Source of the DNA: Roseivirga spongicola
Lineage (GTDB): Bacteria > Bacteroidota > Bacteroidia > Cytophagales > Cyclobacteriaceae
NCBI RefSeq assembly: GCF_001592965.1
Contig: NZ_LRPC01000012.1
Location: 248,001-312,000 of the forward strand
DNA: 64,000 nucleotides
Direction: 5' to 3'
This document shows positions 8,606-16,559 of this stretch, piece after piece (the stretch's first letter is position 1; the number at the start of each line of letters is the position of its first letter). A program made the translations under genes and the position numbers. The notes below the pieces were generated by a model. That model was not told the DNA's origin. It did no database searches and saw only the letters and a list, made by a program, of their open reading frames with translations.

Positions 8606-8731
8606 TTTTACGTACCAACAATTCAAAAGAGAGTAATGAAAAGGTGAAACAGGACATGGAAGGAGGAGTTGATTACAGCTGTCAGCCTAAGGCTTAGAGA
8701 TTTGTGGGAAGAAATTGATTGCTTTAATTAG
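8606..8731 (+). pseudogene. GIY-YIG 3' remnant, copy 4
   Basis: The most diverged remnant in sequence but close to full remnant length. It still shows GGAAGGAGGAGTTGATTACA and GAGATTTGTGGGAAGAAATT, and ends TTTAATTAG. It follows a type-B hairpin (8578-8605) and precedes a type-A hairpin (8738-8764). Confidence 0.78.
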
Positions 8732-8819
8732 GTTTTGGAGATTCCCAGTCAAGCTGGGAATGACAAATCCGCATCCTTTTCGTCATCCCCGACCTGATCG
8801 GGGATCTCAGTTTGAAAAC

Positions 8820-9608
8820 TCACCTCACCTTCGCTTTCTTAATCATTCTTGCAAATAGGCCTGGTAAGAAACGCTTCACAAAAGCACCATAAGATTCTCT
8901 ACCGATATAGACTTCTCTTTTTTCTTTCACCATTGCCTTAACAATGGCCTTCGCACATTCATCAGCCGTCAGACCATTGGCTTGAGCATTGTCCATGCTA
9001 CCCAATGCTGAGCCATCACCAATAAAAGCATTCACGCTGACATTGGTTTTTACAAAACCTGGAGCTGCGATGGTTACTTTGATTCCACTGTCCTCCAGTT
9101 CTGCTCGCATGCTGTCGTAAAATCCGTGCAGAGCATGTTTGCTTGCTGCATAACCAGATCGATAAGGAGTGCCGAAAACCCCAGTAAGGCTGGTGACTAC
9201 CACGAATTGACCGGAACCTCTTTCCAGCATATGAGGGAGAAGTGCCTTTGTAAGTCCAACTGACCCAAAGTAGTTGACTTCCATCAGGTCTCGATCTACT
9301 TGAAGAACCGTGTCTTTGACTAAAGATCTTTGGCTGCGTCCTCCATTGTTAATTAGAATGTTTACTTGGTCAAAGGCAGAAATGGCTTCCTGAACCTTCT
9401 TCTCGAAGGTTCCTGACTCTATCAAATCTAGTGGTAGAACTTTGATTCTGTCTTGGTTAGCACACTCTAACTTTACCCTTTCCAGTTCATCTTCTCTTCT
9501 TGAAGAAAGGATGAGATTAATTGGAAACAGGGAAAGCTGTTTGGCGAGTGCTTCGCCAATGCCTGAAGATGCGCCTGTGAGCCAGATGGTTTTGTTTTGA
9601 AGATTCAT
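8820..9608 (-). CDS. Short-chain dehydrogenase/reductase
   Basis: About 262 residues, classical SDR fold. The cofactor loop TGASSGIGEAL lies just after the start, followed by INNGG, a catalytic serine in VVTSLTGVF, and the catalytic pair in GYAASKHAL. The substrate is not evident; a C-terminal tail rich in basic residues (FLPGLFARMIKKAKVR) resembles membrane-associated SDRs. I use the ATG at 9608 because it gives the normal SDR N-terminus. The longer open frame to 9671 would add 21 residues, part of which (GIPAFAGMT) is only a translation of the hairpin repeat at 9619-9645. Its 3' end abuts the last hairpin of the tandem array. Confidence 0.88.
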   Translation of the reverse strand: MNLQNKTIWLTGASSGIGEALAKQLSLFPINLILSSRREDELERVKLECANQDRIKVLPLDLIESGTFEKKVQEAISAFDQVNILINNGGRSQRSLVKDTVLQVDRDLMEVNYFGSVGLTKALLPHMLERGSGQFVVVTSLTGVFGTPYRSGYAASKHALHGFYDSMRAELEDSGIKVTIAAPGFVKTNVSVNAFIGDGSALGSMDNAQANGLTADECAKAIVKAMVKEKREVYIGRESYGAFVKRFLPGLFARMIKKAKVR

Positions 9609-9618
9609 ATCGTTTATT

Positions 9619-9996
9619 GTCATTCCTGCGAAGGCAGGAATCCCCCCTTTAATTTGGCTAAATTTAATCATGGGTAAAAACGGTTATGTATACATCGTGT
9701 CAAATACTCATAGAACTATGTTCTATATTGGAGTCACTTCCGATTTGGAAAGCAGAGCTTATCAACATGAAAATGGTTTAATGAAGGGGTTTTCTAAGAA
9801 GTACAATTGTGTTGACCTGATTTACTACGAGGTTTTCAATCATATTGAGCCTGCAATTGCTCGAGAGAAAGTACTCAAGAAGTGGAAGCGGGAATGGAAA
9901 GAGAGAATCATTCTAGAAATGAATCCGGAAATGAGAAGGTTAAATGATGAGGTTTTTCGTTTCAATTAGGATATCCCTGCCTGCGCAGGAATGACA
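9619..9996 (+). mobile_element. Second GIY-YIG/hairpin element
   Basis: Left terminus at 9619-9645 (GTCATTCCTGC, GAAG loop, GCAGGAAT) and right terminus at 9973-9996 (ATCCCTGC...GCAGGAATGACA) are inverted copies of each other and each folds into a hairpin. They enclose one intact GIY-YIG gene with 24 bases on the left and 3 bases on the right. The CGTCAT/GTCATTCC ends match those of the 7.3-8.8 kb array although the stems differ. Mobility is inferred from architecture; no target-site duplication is obvious. Confidence 0.6.
9670..9969 (+). CDS. GIY-YIG nuclease (small single-domain), second copy
   Basis: A 99-residue single-domain GIY-YIG protein. Motifs are GYVYIVSN (5-12), FYIGVTSD (18-25), ESRAYQH, and the helix IEPAIAREKVLKKWKREWKE. 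All residues expected for catalysis are present, so it should be active. It is divergent from the dehydrogenase gene (start 9608) and is tightly enclosed by inverted hairpins. It ends MRRLNDEVFRFN, a C-terminus that drifts from the first copy, while the central half is almost identical. The two copies are therefore paralogues of some age, not a fresh duplication. Confidence 0.9.
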   Translation: MGKNGYVYIVSNTHRTMFYIGVTSDLESRAYQHENGLMKGFSKKYNCVDLIYYEVFNHIEPAIAREKVLKKWKREWKERIILEMNPEMRRLNDEVFRFN

Positions 9997-10115
9997 GGCC
10001 GGGAGTTGGTCACGTGCCGATAGTTGCCTGATGTTGGATCCCCACGCGCGGTTGTACCCAGACTTAAGTGAATCCATGTTTGCTTTTGATGCAGCACACA
10101 GATGGCACGAACTAT

Positions 10116-10153
10116 CTCCCTCTTTGAAGAGGGAGTGCCGAAGGCGAGGGAGT
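10116..10153. repeat. CTCCCTC-type hairpin repeat
   Basis: CTCCCTCTTTGAAGAGGGAG is a near-perfect inverted repeat, followed by GTGCCGAAGGCGAGGGAG, which pairs again with the CTCCCTC arm. It lies just beyond the folA stop. It may serve as terminator; T-runs are weak. The 188-base gap 9970-10157 holds nothing else that I can identify. Confidence 0.5.
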
Positions 10154-10157
10154 AGAT

Positions 10158-10664
10158 TTATTTCCTCAAATAAGTCACAAAGTCAAAAGCAAATTGATGC
10201 TTTTCGTCTGCAGGGTGGTGAACACGAGTTTCCTCTTTCCAGTTTTTGTGATCGAACTCGGGGAAGAATGTATCTGCCTCATCAATAATGGCGTTGACTT
10301 CCGTAATATACATTTTGTCTACCAAGCCTTTATCTAGTGAGTCTTTGTAGATTACCCCTCCACCAATCACAAAGACCTCTTCCACTTTAAGTTCATCTTT
10401 GGCTAATTCAAATGCAGCTTCCAGACTGTTGACAGCAAAGTGACCTTCAGGAGCTTGATAATCTTCTTGTCGGGTGACAATGATGAAGGTTCTTTTCGGA
10501 AGAAGTCCAGGTAAGGAATCGAAGGTTTTTCGACCTAAGATCACAGCATGATTCAGAGTGACTTGCTTGAAGAAGCGGAAGTCATCTGGTAATCGCCAAA
10601 GTAGGTCATTATCTTTTCCAATGGCATTGTTTTTCGATTTGGCTACTACTATAGTCCTGATCAT
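10158..10664 (-). CDS. folA: Dihydrofolate reductase
   Basis: A 168-residue enzyme reducing dihydrofolate to tetrahydrofolate with NADPH. It has the N-terminal strand TIVVAKSKNNAIGKDNDLLWRLPDD, where W23 and the acidic residue at about 27-28 sit in the substrate pocket, then GRKTFDSL (cofactor binding) and VFVIGGGVIY. Length is standard. Its ATG overlaps the fmt stop codon by four bases, so the two are translationally coupled; both depend on the folate one-carbon pool, since Fmt consumes 10-formyl-tetrahydrofolate. Confidence 0.97.
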   Translation of the reverse strand: MIRTIVVAKSKNNAIGKDNDLLWRLPDDFRFFKQVTLNHAVILGRKTFDSLPGLLPKRTFIIVTRQEDYQAPEGHFAVNSLEAAFELAKDELKVEEVFVIGGGVIYKDSLDKGLVDKMYITEVNAIIDEADTFFPEFDHKNWKEETRVHHPADEKHQFAFDFVTYLRK

Positions 10665-11581
10665 AAGCTATTTCCTCTTAAGAAGTCCTCTATATTCATG
10701 CGCTTTTTACCCTGCATCTGCAGCTCTTTGATAGACAAAGCACTACCTCCCGTTTGAATATGCAAATAGCTTTTGTTGTCCGTAGCGTAATCGCCTGGTT
10801 TTTCTCCTGCAGAAGTTAACTCGAGCTTTTCTGCTTTGTAAATCTTGAACTGTGTTCCGTTGATCATGGTCCAAGCCGCTGGATATGGAGAAAGCCCACG
10901 AATGAAGTTGTACACTTTTTCAGACGTTTTACTCCAGTCGATTTCACAGGTTTCTTTGAAGATCTTTGGTGCGTGCTTTATTTCTCCGCTTTGGTCTTGA
11001 GGGTCCTGCGGATAGTCATCTTCCTGAATGGCTTGAACTGTTTTGAGAACCAAACCGGCCCCTCTTTCCATCAATCTGCCATACAAGTCTCCCACATTAT
11101 CATCTTCCTCAATAGGCTCTTTTTCTTGGAAAATGATATTTCCCGTGTCGATTTCATGTTTGAGGAAGAAGGTGGTTACTCCGGTTTCTTTCTCTCCATT
11201 AATAATCGCCCAGTTGATAGGTGCTGCACCTCTATACTGAGGTAGGAGAGAAGCATGTAGGTTGAAAGTTCCGATTTCGGGCATATTCCAAACCATTTCT
11301 GGCAGCATACGGAAGGCTACTACAACCTGTAAATTAGCATTGTAGCTTTTCAGTTCTTCAATAAACTCAGGTGATTTTAGATTGGTAGGTTGAAGCACCG
11401 GAATATCTTGAGAAACCGCATAGTCCTTTACTGGAGAAGTGGCCAGCTTTTGTCCTCTGCCCTTCGGTTTGTCTGGTGCAGTGATGACGGCCACTACATT
11501 GAAGCCATTTTCAACTAGTATTTGCAAGCTTGGTACCGCAAATTCTGGGGTGCCCATATATATAATTCGGAGGTCTTTCAT
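10661..11581 (-). CDS. fmt: Methionyl-tRNA formyltransferase
   Basis: A 306-residue enzyme that formylates initiator Met-tRNA using 10-formyltetrahydrofolate. The N-terminal Rossmann-like domain begins IYMGTPEFAVPSL. The catalytic core shows FNLHASLLPQYRGAAPINW (Asn and His of the catalytic triad) and a later DTGNII (Asp). A C-terminal tRNA-binding domain contains FIRGLSPYPAAWT. Length is usual. It is the first gene of a two-gene unit with folA (ATGA overlap). Confidence 0.97.
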   Translation of the reverse strand: MKDLRIIYMGTPEFAVPSLQILVENGFNVVAVITAPDKPKGRGQKLATSPVKDYAVSQDIPVLQPTNLKSPEFIEELKSYNANLQVVVAFRMLPEMVWNMPEIGTFNLHASLLPQYRGAAPINWAIINGEKETGVTTFFLKHEIDTGNIIFQEKEPIEEDDNVGDLYGRLMERGAGLVLKTVQAIQEDDYPQDPQDQSGEIKHAPKIFKETCEIDWSKTSEKVYNFIRGLSPYPAAWTMINGTQFKIYKAEKLELTSAGEKPGDYATDNKSYLHIQTGGSALSIKELQMQGKKRMNIEDFLRGNSL

Positions 11582-11669
11582 TCAGAGATTTTCTGGTGAT
11601 AAAAATAGAAACAGAAAAAAGAAATGACTACTATTGAGTGTTAAAACCTCAAGGACTTCAATTGAAAGA

Positions 11670-12512
11670 CTAGTTTCTCGAAGTCCTAATTTTATTTTCA
11701 TTCATGGTTGCGAGCTTTGTTTTTAGTTCAGCTAATTCTTTGTTAACTTTTATTAACTCTTTGTTTTGCTGTATCATGTGTAAGGTAAGCTCTTCAATTT
11801 TTTGGAGGAGTCTTTTGTTCATATCACCTAATTCAATCCCACTGTTTATAACATCATCTTCCTTTGGGATATTTGGTAGATGCCCCTCTAACTCTATAAA
11901 TGCTTCTAGTTCCTCAAGGCTCATTAAGTTATAGGTTTTCCCAAAAACGAAGTCAGGCCAGCTTGTCATCTCAACTTTAATCTCTCTTGCACCAATAGAT
12001 CCATTTACAGCAAGTTTATGAGAACCGGTGGTAGTAGTTCCTATTCCAATATTTCCATTTGGTAAAATTCTCATTCTTTCCGTGACACTGCCTATTGTGC
12101 CCAAAGGAGATGTCCAAAAACTGATCCCGGTACCTTGCGAAGAAGTAGTAAAGTCTTCTGCCGCATAGCCTACAATAGCGGCTGCAGTGTAGTTAGAGAA
12201 TGAAGACCCTGCATATCCAGTGAAGTTCAGGCTTCCGAGCCAATCACCAGATAAGTTGGCACTTGGGGAGTTGAAGCTACCTCTTGCCGTTCTATATCTA
12301 AATGCTGCAGCGATAAAGCCATTACTCCCGACATACCTATCCATATAGTTTAGGGTATTGCCAGAGATATGCAATTGTGAATTAGGAGAGCTTGTTCCAA
12401 CTCCTACAAATCCGGATGATGGGAAATGGTTGGATTGGCTTTTACAAATTGATGTACTTACCAATAATAATAATAATAAGACTATTTGTTTAATTGGTTT
12501 GAGTGATGTCAT
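11670..12512 (-). CDS. Tail-fibre-like secreted protein with C-terminal coiled coil
   Basis: A 280-residue protein with a signal peptide (about 8-25). The mature part contains short glycine-rich repeats (VGVGTSSPNSQLHI, GNIGIGTTTTGSHKLAVNG) like those in phage tail fibres and trimeric beta-helix proteins. Then comes a conserved block SIGAREIKVE...WPDFVF...SLEELEAFI...GHLPNIP...GIELGDMN, and a leucine-rich coiled coil (about 228-270). This combination is common in Bacteroidota as predicted extracellular fibres. The C-terminal block resembles the intramolecular chaperone region of tail spikes, but the usual peptidase dyad was not recognised. It stands alone, without phage genes. Confidence 0.7.
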   Translation of the reverse strand: MTSLKPIKQIVLLLLLLVSTSICKSQSNHFPSSGFVGVGTSSPNSQLHISGNTLNYMDRYVGSNGFIAAAFRYRTARGSFNSPSANLSGDWLGSLNFTGYAGSSFSNYTAAAIVGYAAEDFTTSSQGTGISFWTSPLGTIGSVTERMRILPNGNIGIGTTTTGSHKLAVNGSIGAREIKVEMTSWPDFVFGKTYNLMSLEELEAFIELEGHLPNIPKEDDVINSGIELGDMNKRLLQKIEELTLHMIQQNKELIKVNKELAELKTKLATMNENKIRTSRN

Positions 12513-12668
12513 TGTAGATGATTAGTATAGTTTGATATGAATGAAGGAAATTTCAGATAGTATAAACTAAGTTGCTAGAATATTTTTTTGTTAAAGTGTG
12601 ATTGCAAGCCCAACAAAGTGAAATTAATCACTTTTATTTTATTTTTCAGAGTATTAATTGTGTTTTTT

Positions 12669-13817
12669 TTAGAAATCCTCATACAACAAATACTCCTTAC
12701 GCATAGCCTTGTAAGCATCAAGCTTCGGTTGCCAGGTGGCTCTAATTTGCTCTTCGCTTAAGCCAGACTCTACTTGCTTCCGGAACTCTTTGGTGCCAGC
12801 TAATAAGTCGATATAGTCTCTGAAGAAGGTGGTGTCATCTTTCAGTTCATGGTGATACTGAAGCAAATATTTGAGGGTAAATTCATAAGATGCCTCAGTA
12901 CCCACAAAACTCTGCCCGAAGCATTCTTTGCCTTCCATTGGGGGGTATTTCGACCCAGCATTAGGCTGTGGAGTAAATGAGTAAGACCCTAGCGTGTAGT
13001 TTGGATGGCCAATAACCTCAAAGGGATGGTCAGTACCTCGGCCTACGCTTACCACAGTGCCTTCAAACAGGGCTAGGCTAGGGTATAGGATAATAGAATT
13101 ATCTGTTGGAAGATTAGGCGATGGACTAATTGGCAAGGAATAAGTCTGAGAATGATCCCAGCCTTTCATGGGGATGACAGTCAAATCGGCCTTAACTCCA
13201 CCTTCTAGCCAGCCTTCTCTGTTGATCATATTGGCCAATTCTCCAACGGTTAGGCCGTGAACCACTGGGATTGGATGCATTGCCACAAAGCTGTTGATGT
13301 CGTCATCTTTGACGGGACCATCTACATACATACCGTTGGGATTTGGCCGATCGAGAACCAAAACTTTTTTGCCGTTTTCTGCTGCAGCTTCCATTACATA
13401 ATGCATAGTGCTGATGAAAGTGTAGAAGCGCACGCCAACATCTTGAATGTCGAAAAGGAGTATATCTACATCGGCTAGCATTTCGGCCGAAGGCTTTTTG
13501 GTTTTGCCATAAATAGAAATAATGGGTAAGCCAGTTTTAGCGTCTTTCGTGTTGTCTATGGTTTCTCCGTCAGGTGCTTCTCCTCTAAAGCCATGTTCCG
13601 GAGCCATTACCTTTACCACGTTTACGCCTCTGCTCACAAGGGTGTCTACTAAATGCGTTTTTCCTATGGTTGAGGTTTGGTTTACCACTAATGCCACTCT
13701 TTTGCCCTCTAAAAGTGGTAGGTATTTGTCCATTTTTTCGGCACCAAGCTTCAATTCTTGCGCTTCAGAACAGGCAAAACATGAAAAAATGAGAAGAGAT
13801 AGGAATAGGCGAATCAT
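12669..13817 (-). CDS. Exo-beta-N-acetylmuramidase NamZ-like (DUF1343)
   Basis: A 382-residue secreted protein with an N-terminal signal peptide (about 1-19). Conserved blocks are VALVVNQTSTIG (near 42-53), APEHGFRGEAPDGE with acidic residues near 93-104, LFDIQDVGVRFYTFISTMHYVMEA (about 125-148), LDRPNPNG, and FEGTVVSVGRGTDHPFEVIG (near 250). These define the family of NamZ from Bacillus and Tannerella, which removes terminal MurNAc from peptidoglycan fragments. Here it probably helps recycle or scavenge cell-wall sugars. It is divergent from an ABC permease gene, with the two starts about 45 bases apart. Confidence 0.88.
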   Translation of the reverse strand: MIRLFLSLLIFSCFACSEAQELKLGAEKMDKYLPLLEGKRVALVVNQTSTIGKTHLVDTLVSRGVNVVKVMAPEHGFRGEAPDGETIDNTKDAKTGLPIISIYGKTKKPSAEMLADVDILLFDIQDVGVRFYTFISTMHYVMEAAAENGKKVLVLDRPNPNGMYVDGPVKDDDINSFVAMHPIPVVHGLTVGELANMINREGWLEGGVKADLTVIPMKGWDHSQTYSLPISPSPNLPTDNSIILYPSLALFEGTVVSVGRGTDHPFEVIGHPNYTLGSYSFTPQPNAGSKYPPMEGKECFGQSFVGTEASYEFTLKYLLQYHHELKDDTTFFRDYIDLLAGTKEFRKQVESGLSEEQIRATWQPKLDAYKAMRKEYLLYEDF

Positions 13818-13862
13818 TTGCTTCGTTTATCTTTGAGAATTGGGGCTAAAATAACCATAATC

Positions 13863-15083
13863 TTGAACCTCCCTTACTTCGTTTCCAAAAGAATCAATAG
13901 TACCGAAAAAGGCAGCTTTTCTGGTACTATTCATAAAATAGCCATTGCCAGTGTGGCTTTGGGTATCGCTATTATGGTGGTGTCTTTTATGATTCTGGGA
14001 GGTTTCCAGAACAGTATCAAGGATAAAATTTACAGCTTTTCAGGTCATATTCAGATCAAGAAATTCACTCTGACCAATTCTTATGAAGAAGCGCCAATTG
14101 TGCTAGATGATGAACGAAAGGAGATGGTGCTCGCAGACCCTCATGTTCGGCATATCCAAGAATTTGCCCATAAGCCAGGGCTTATTTCTATGAACGATGA
14201 AGTCTTTGGACTGCTGTTTAAAGGCATGGGGCCAAGCTTCGATACCACTGCTTTTAAGCCTTATATGGTAGAAGGTACTTTCCCCGTGTTGTCTGATACA
14301 GGTCGGTTCACCAATGAGGTGATTATTAGTGAAAAGCAAGCCAGGCAAATGCAGGTGGGTGTGGGAGATAGAATTGTGTCTTACTTCATTATGGATCCGC
14401 CAAAAACGAGAAGTCTAACTGTTAAAGGAATCTTTAGTTCGGGGTTGGAAGACTTCGACTCTCAGATTGTTATTGGTGATATCAAGTTGATCAGGAGCCT
14501 CAATGCTTGGGAAGATAATCAGGTGGGAGGCTATGAAGTGTTTATCAATGACCTCGATAAAATAGAGGAGGCCGATGATGATCTCGTTCAATACTTAAGC
14601 GTTGAGCACTATACTGAACGAATGGATGTTAAGTTTTCCAATATTTTTGATTGGTTGAATTTACTGGCTCAAAACGTCCATATCCTTATCGGACTGATAC
14701 TTTTTGTAGCATGTTTCAACATGATTTCGGTGTTGTTCATTCTTATTATGGAACGCACTTCAATGATCGGTTCTTTCAAAGCATTCGGAGCTACTAACAA
14801 ACTCATCCGTAGAATTTTCACCTTTAACGGGGTGAGGTTGGTTTTGAAAGGCCTTTTGGTCGGAAATGCAATTGCCCTGCTATTTGGCTGGGTTCAGTAT
14901 ACCTACAAAGTAATTCCTTTAGAAGCTTCGACTTACTACATGGATCATGTACCGATTGATTGGGATTGGGTAAAGTTTGCTGGTCTCAACCTACTTACTT
15001 TGGTGCTTGTAGGTCTTACCCTGGTATTGCCTACCGCAATTATTTCAAGAGTTAGTCCCGTCAAGGCCATTCGCTTCGACTAG
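13863..15083 (+). CDS. ABC transporter permease, LolC/LolE-like (FtsX fold)
   Basis: About 406 residues with the MacB/FtsX-LolE topology: one N-terminal helix (near 25-45), a large periplasmic MacB-type domain with YSFSGHIQIKKF, then three C-terminal helices (LLAQNVHILIGLILFVACFN region, ~317-340 and ~370-395). LolCDE-type complexes move lipoproteins off the inner membrane. I chose the TTG at 13863 because it gives NLPYFVSKRI, the usual N-terminus; an upstream TTG at 13818 adds 15 atypical residues. No ATPase gene is adjacent, so its partner is encoded elsewhere. The 3' end overlaps the convergent glycosyltransferase gene by 39 bases. Confidence 0.83.
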   Translation: MNLPYFVSKRINSTEKGSFSGTIHKIAIASVALGIAIMVVSFMILGGFQNSIKDKIYSFSGHIQIKKFTLTNSYEEAPIVLDDERKEMVLADPHVRHIQEFAHKPGLISMNDEVFGLLFKGMGPSFDTTAFKPYMVEGTFPVLSDTGRFTNEVIISEKQARQMQVGVGDRIVSYFIMDPPKTRSLTVKGIFSSGLEDFDSQIVIGDIKLIRSLNAWEDNQVGGYEVFINDLDKIEEADDDLVQYLSVEHYTERMDVKFSNIFDWLNLLAQNVHILIGLILFVACFNMISVLFILIMERTSMIGSFKAFGATNKLIRRIFTFNGVRLVLKGLLVGNAIALLFGWVQYTYKVIPLEASTYYMDHVPIDWDWVKFAGLNLLTLVLVGLTLVLPTAIISRVSPVKAIRFD

Positions 15084-15833
15084 CCGAGGCTCTAGATTCA
15101 TTTCTTTGCGGAAGTTTCTAAAGAGGCTATTCAGCTTAATCTGAACAACTCCAAGCACTGCTTCTTTGATGATTCCACCACTCATTTTTGACTGACCACG
15201 AGTTCTGTCAGTAAAGATGATAGGCACTTCGGTAATGTTGAAACCGTACTTCCATGCCAAGAACTTCATTTCAATCTGGAAAGCATAACCCATAAAACGA
15301 ACCTTGTCTAGTTCAATGGTTTCTAGTACAGAACGATGATAACACTTGAAGCCAGCGGTGGTGTCATTAATTGGCATTCCAGTGATGATTCGAACATAAT
15401 GGCTAGCAAAATAACTGAGCATTACTCGGCTCATTGGCCAGTTTACCACATTTACCCCAGTCACGTATCGCGACCCGATAGACATGTCGTTTCCAACTTC
15501 GGTACAAGCCTTATAAAGTCTCAGTAAGTCTTCCGGGTTGTGAGAGAAGTCGCAGTCCATCTCAAAAATGTACTCGTAGTTTCTCTTCAATGCCCACCTA
15601 AAGCCATGAATGTAGGCTGTGCCTAAACCAAGTTTGCCTTTTCTTTCTTCTAGATGAAGCCTGTCTGGGAATTGAGCTTGCTTCTCTTTTACAATTTTGG
15701 CTGTGCCATCAGGAGAATTATCATCAATGATGAGCACATGGAAGTCTTTTTTGAGACTCATCACCTTGTCAATCATCAGGGCGATGTTCTCTTTTTCATT
15801 ATAAGTGGGGATTATTACGATACTATCACTCAT
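15045..15833 (-). CDS. Polyprenol-phosphate mannosyltransferase-like GT2
   Basis: About 262 residues, GT-A fold. IVIIPTYNEKENI opens the nucleotide-sugar site; DDNSPDGTA and EMDCDFSHNPED (DXD-type metal site) follow. GSRYVTG and GYAFQIEMKFLAWK match dolichyl-phosphate mannose synthase and bacterial relatives. It lacks the C-terminal transmembrane region of the larger forms, so it is a soluble or peripheral enzyme giving lipid-linked mannose or a similar sugar for glycan assembly. The ATG at 15833 starts immediately before the first strand; an ATG at 15845 is also in frame. Confidence 0.88.
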   Translation of the reverse strand: MSDSIVIIPTYNEKENIALMIDKVMSLKKDFHVLIIDDNSPDGTAKIVKEKQAQFPDRLHLEERKGKLGLGTAYIHGFRWALKRNYEYIFEMDCDFSHNPEDLLRLYKACTEVGNDMSIGSRYVTGVNVVNWPMSRVMLSYFASHYVRIITGMPINDTTAGFKCYHRSVLETIELDKVRFMGYAFQIEMKFLAWKYGFNITEVPIIFTDRTRGQSKMSGGIIKEAVLGVVQIKLNSLFRNFRKEMNLEPRLVEANGLDGTNS

Positions 15834-15978
15834 AGGAAGCTGCAAAACTAAACGATTTCCAATAATGAGCGATTCAGGGATGGAAATTAACTTTCCTTAT
15901 TTTAGCTCAAAATTGAATATAAAGAGAAACGACTGTTTGTACATAGAGTTAGACAGTGTTTCTGTAAAAGATGTTAAG

Positions 15979-16506
15979 ATGGGTGTGACGAAATGCGTTT
16001 TTCTTGATAGAGACGGGGTCTTGAATGAAGAATTGGGGTATCAAGTAACCAAGCCAGAAGAATTTAAGGTGAAGGAAGGAATTGCAGAGCCTTTAAAACA
16101 ACTGAAGGAAGCCGGTTATTTGCTTATAGTAATTACCAACCAAAGCGGAATTGCTAAAGGCAACTATACGGAAGACTTTGTTTTGGAGTGTCATGAGCGA
16201 ATTCAGCAGGCTTGTGGAGGAATATTGGATGACTTGTATTTCGCGCCAGGGCATGAGTCGGTAAGTAAGAGTTTGCTGCGCAAACCAGATTCTTTGATGT
16301 TCGAGAAAGCCATTGCGAAGTACAACATCGATCCGGCTCAGAGCTGGATGATAGGAGATAAGGAAAGAGACTTAATTCCAGCTAAAAAGCTTGGTATAGG
16401 TAGCATTCATTTGACAGACAAGGAAGTTTCTGAGTATGCCGACTTTAAGGTTTCTGACCTTACTGAAGCAGTCGCTGAAATTTTGAATGTTAAGGTTGAA
16501 GGATGA
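15979..16506 (+). CDS. HAD-IIIA phosphatase, GmhB-like
   Basis: About 175 residues. FLDRDGVLNEE near the N-terminus holds the nucleophile D10 and acid/base D12; VITNQSGIAKG supplies the second HAD motif and MIGDKERDL the magnesium site. GmhB removes the C7 phosphate of heptose bisphosphate in LPS heptose synthesis. The loop where GmhB carries its zinc-binding cysteines (LYFAPGHESVSKSLLRKPD) has no cysteine, so substrate choice may differ. I start at the ATG at 15979; the open frame reaches back to 15805 but would overlap the GT2 gene head-on with atypical sequence. A free-standing gene. Confidence 0.8.
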   Translation: MGVTKCVFLDRDGVLNEELGYQVTKPEEFKVKEGIAEPLKQLKEAGYLLIVITNQSGIAKGNYTEDFVLECHERIQQACGGILDDLYFAPGHESVSKSLLRKPDSLMFEKAIAKYNIDPAQSWMIGDKERDLIPAKKLGIGSIHLTDKEVSEYADFKVSDLTEAVAEILNVKVEG

Positions 16507-16540
16507 ATTGGTGTACTTTTTTCTATTTAAGTTTTTACCC

Positions 16541-16559
16541 CTGTCCCCTAAAGGGGCAG
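16541..16559. repeat. CCCCTAAAGGGG hairpin
   Basis: CTGTCCCCTAAAGGGGCAG is an almost perfect inverted repeat 35 bases after the phosphatase stop, without a T-tract. It resembles the CCCTAAAGGG core of the element at 2386-2475. The rest of the 16507-16684 gap shows no gene. Confidence 0.45.

Larger units (their letters stand above)
7325..8808. repeat. Tandem array of hairpin-bounded units, one with an intact GIY-YIG gene
   Basis: Two 28-base hairpin motifs alternate. Type B (CGTCAT...GATCTC, stem CCCCGAT/ATCGGGG) is at 7380, 7647, 8058, 8324, 8578 and 8781. Type A (GAGATT...AATGACG, stem TTCCCAG/CTGGGAA) is at 7325 (with about 12 extra bases), 7540, 8015, 8217, 8472 and 8738. A is an inverted, diverged copy of B (21 of 28 positions match after reversal), so each B-to-A unit has terminal inverted repeats. 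Units are 7380-7567, 7647-8042 (intact nuclease), 8058-8244, 8324-8497 and 8578-8764. Spacers between units are about 15 or about 79 bases. This accounts for both gene-poor gaps, 7256-7708 and 8009-8819. Confidence 0.9.

Noticed and set aside
7325-8808. CRISPR array
   Set aside because: Repeats are spaced irregularly (15, 79 or ~120 bases), the spacers are conserved between copies, and no cas genes are near.
10031-10288. Open frame of 85 codons on the plus strand
   Set aside because: It overlaps the end of folA on the other strand and a hairpin repeat; no start signal or homologous pattern.
11670-12512. Prophage, suggested by the tail-fibre-like protein
   Set aside because: No other phage gene is near, and the protein has a signal peptide, which phage tail fibres lack.
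15805-15978. Longer N-terminus for the HAD phosphatase
   Set aside because: The extra 58 codons overlap the start of the divergent GT2 gene, and the HAD family begins directly at the ATG at 15979.
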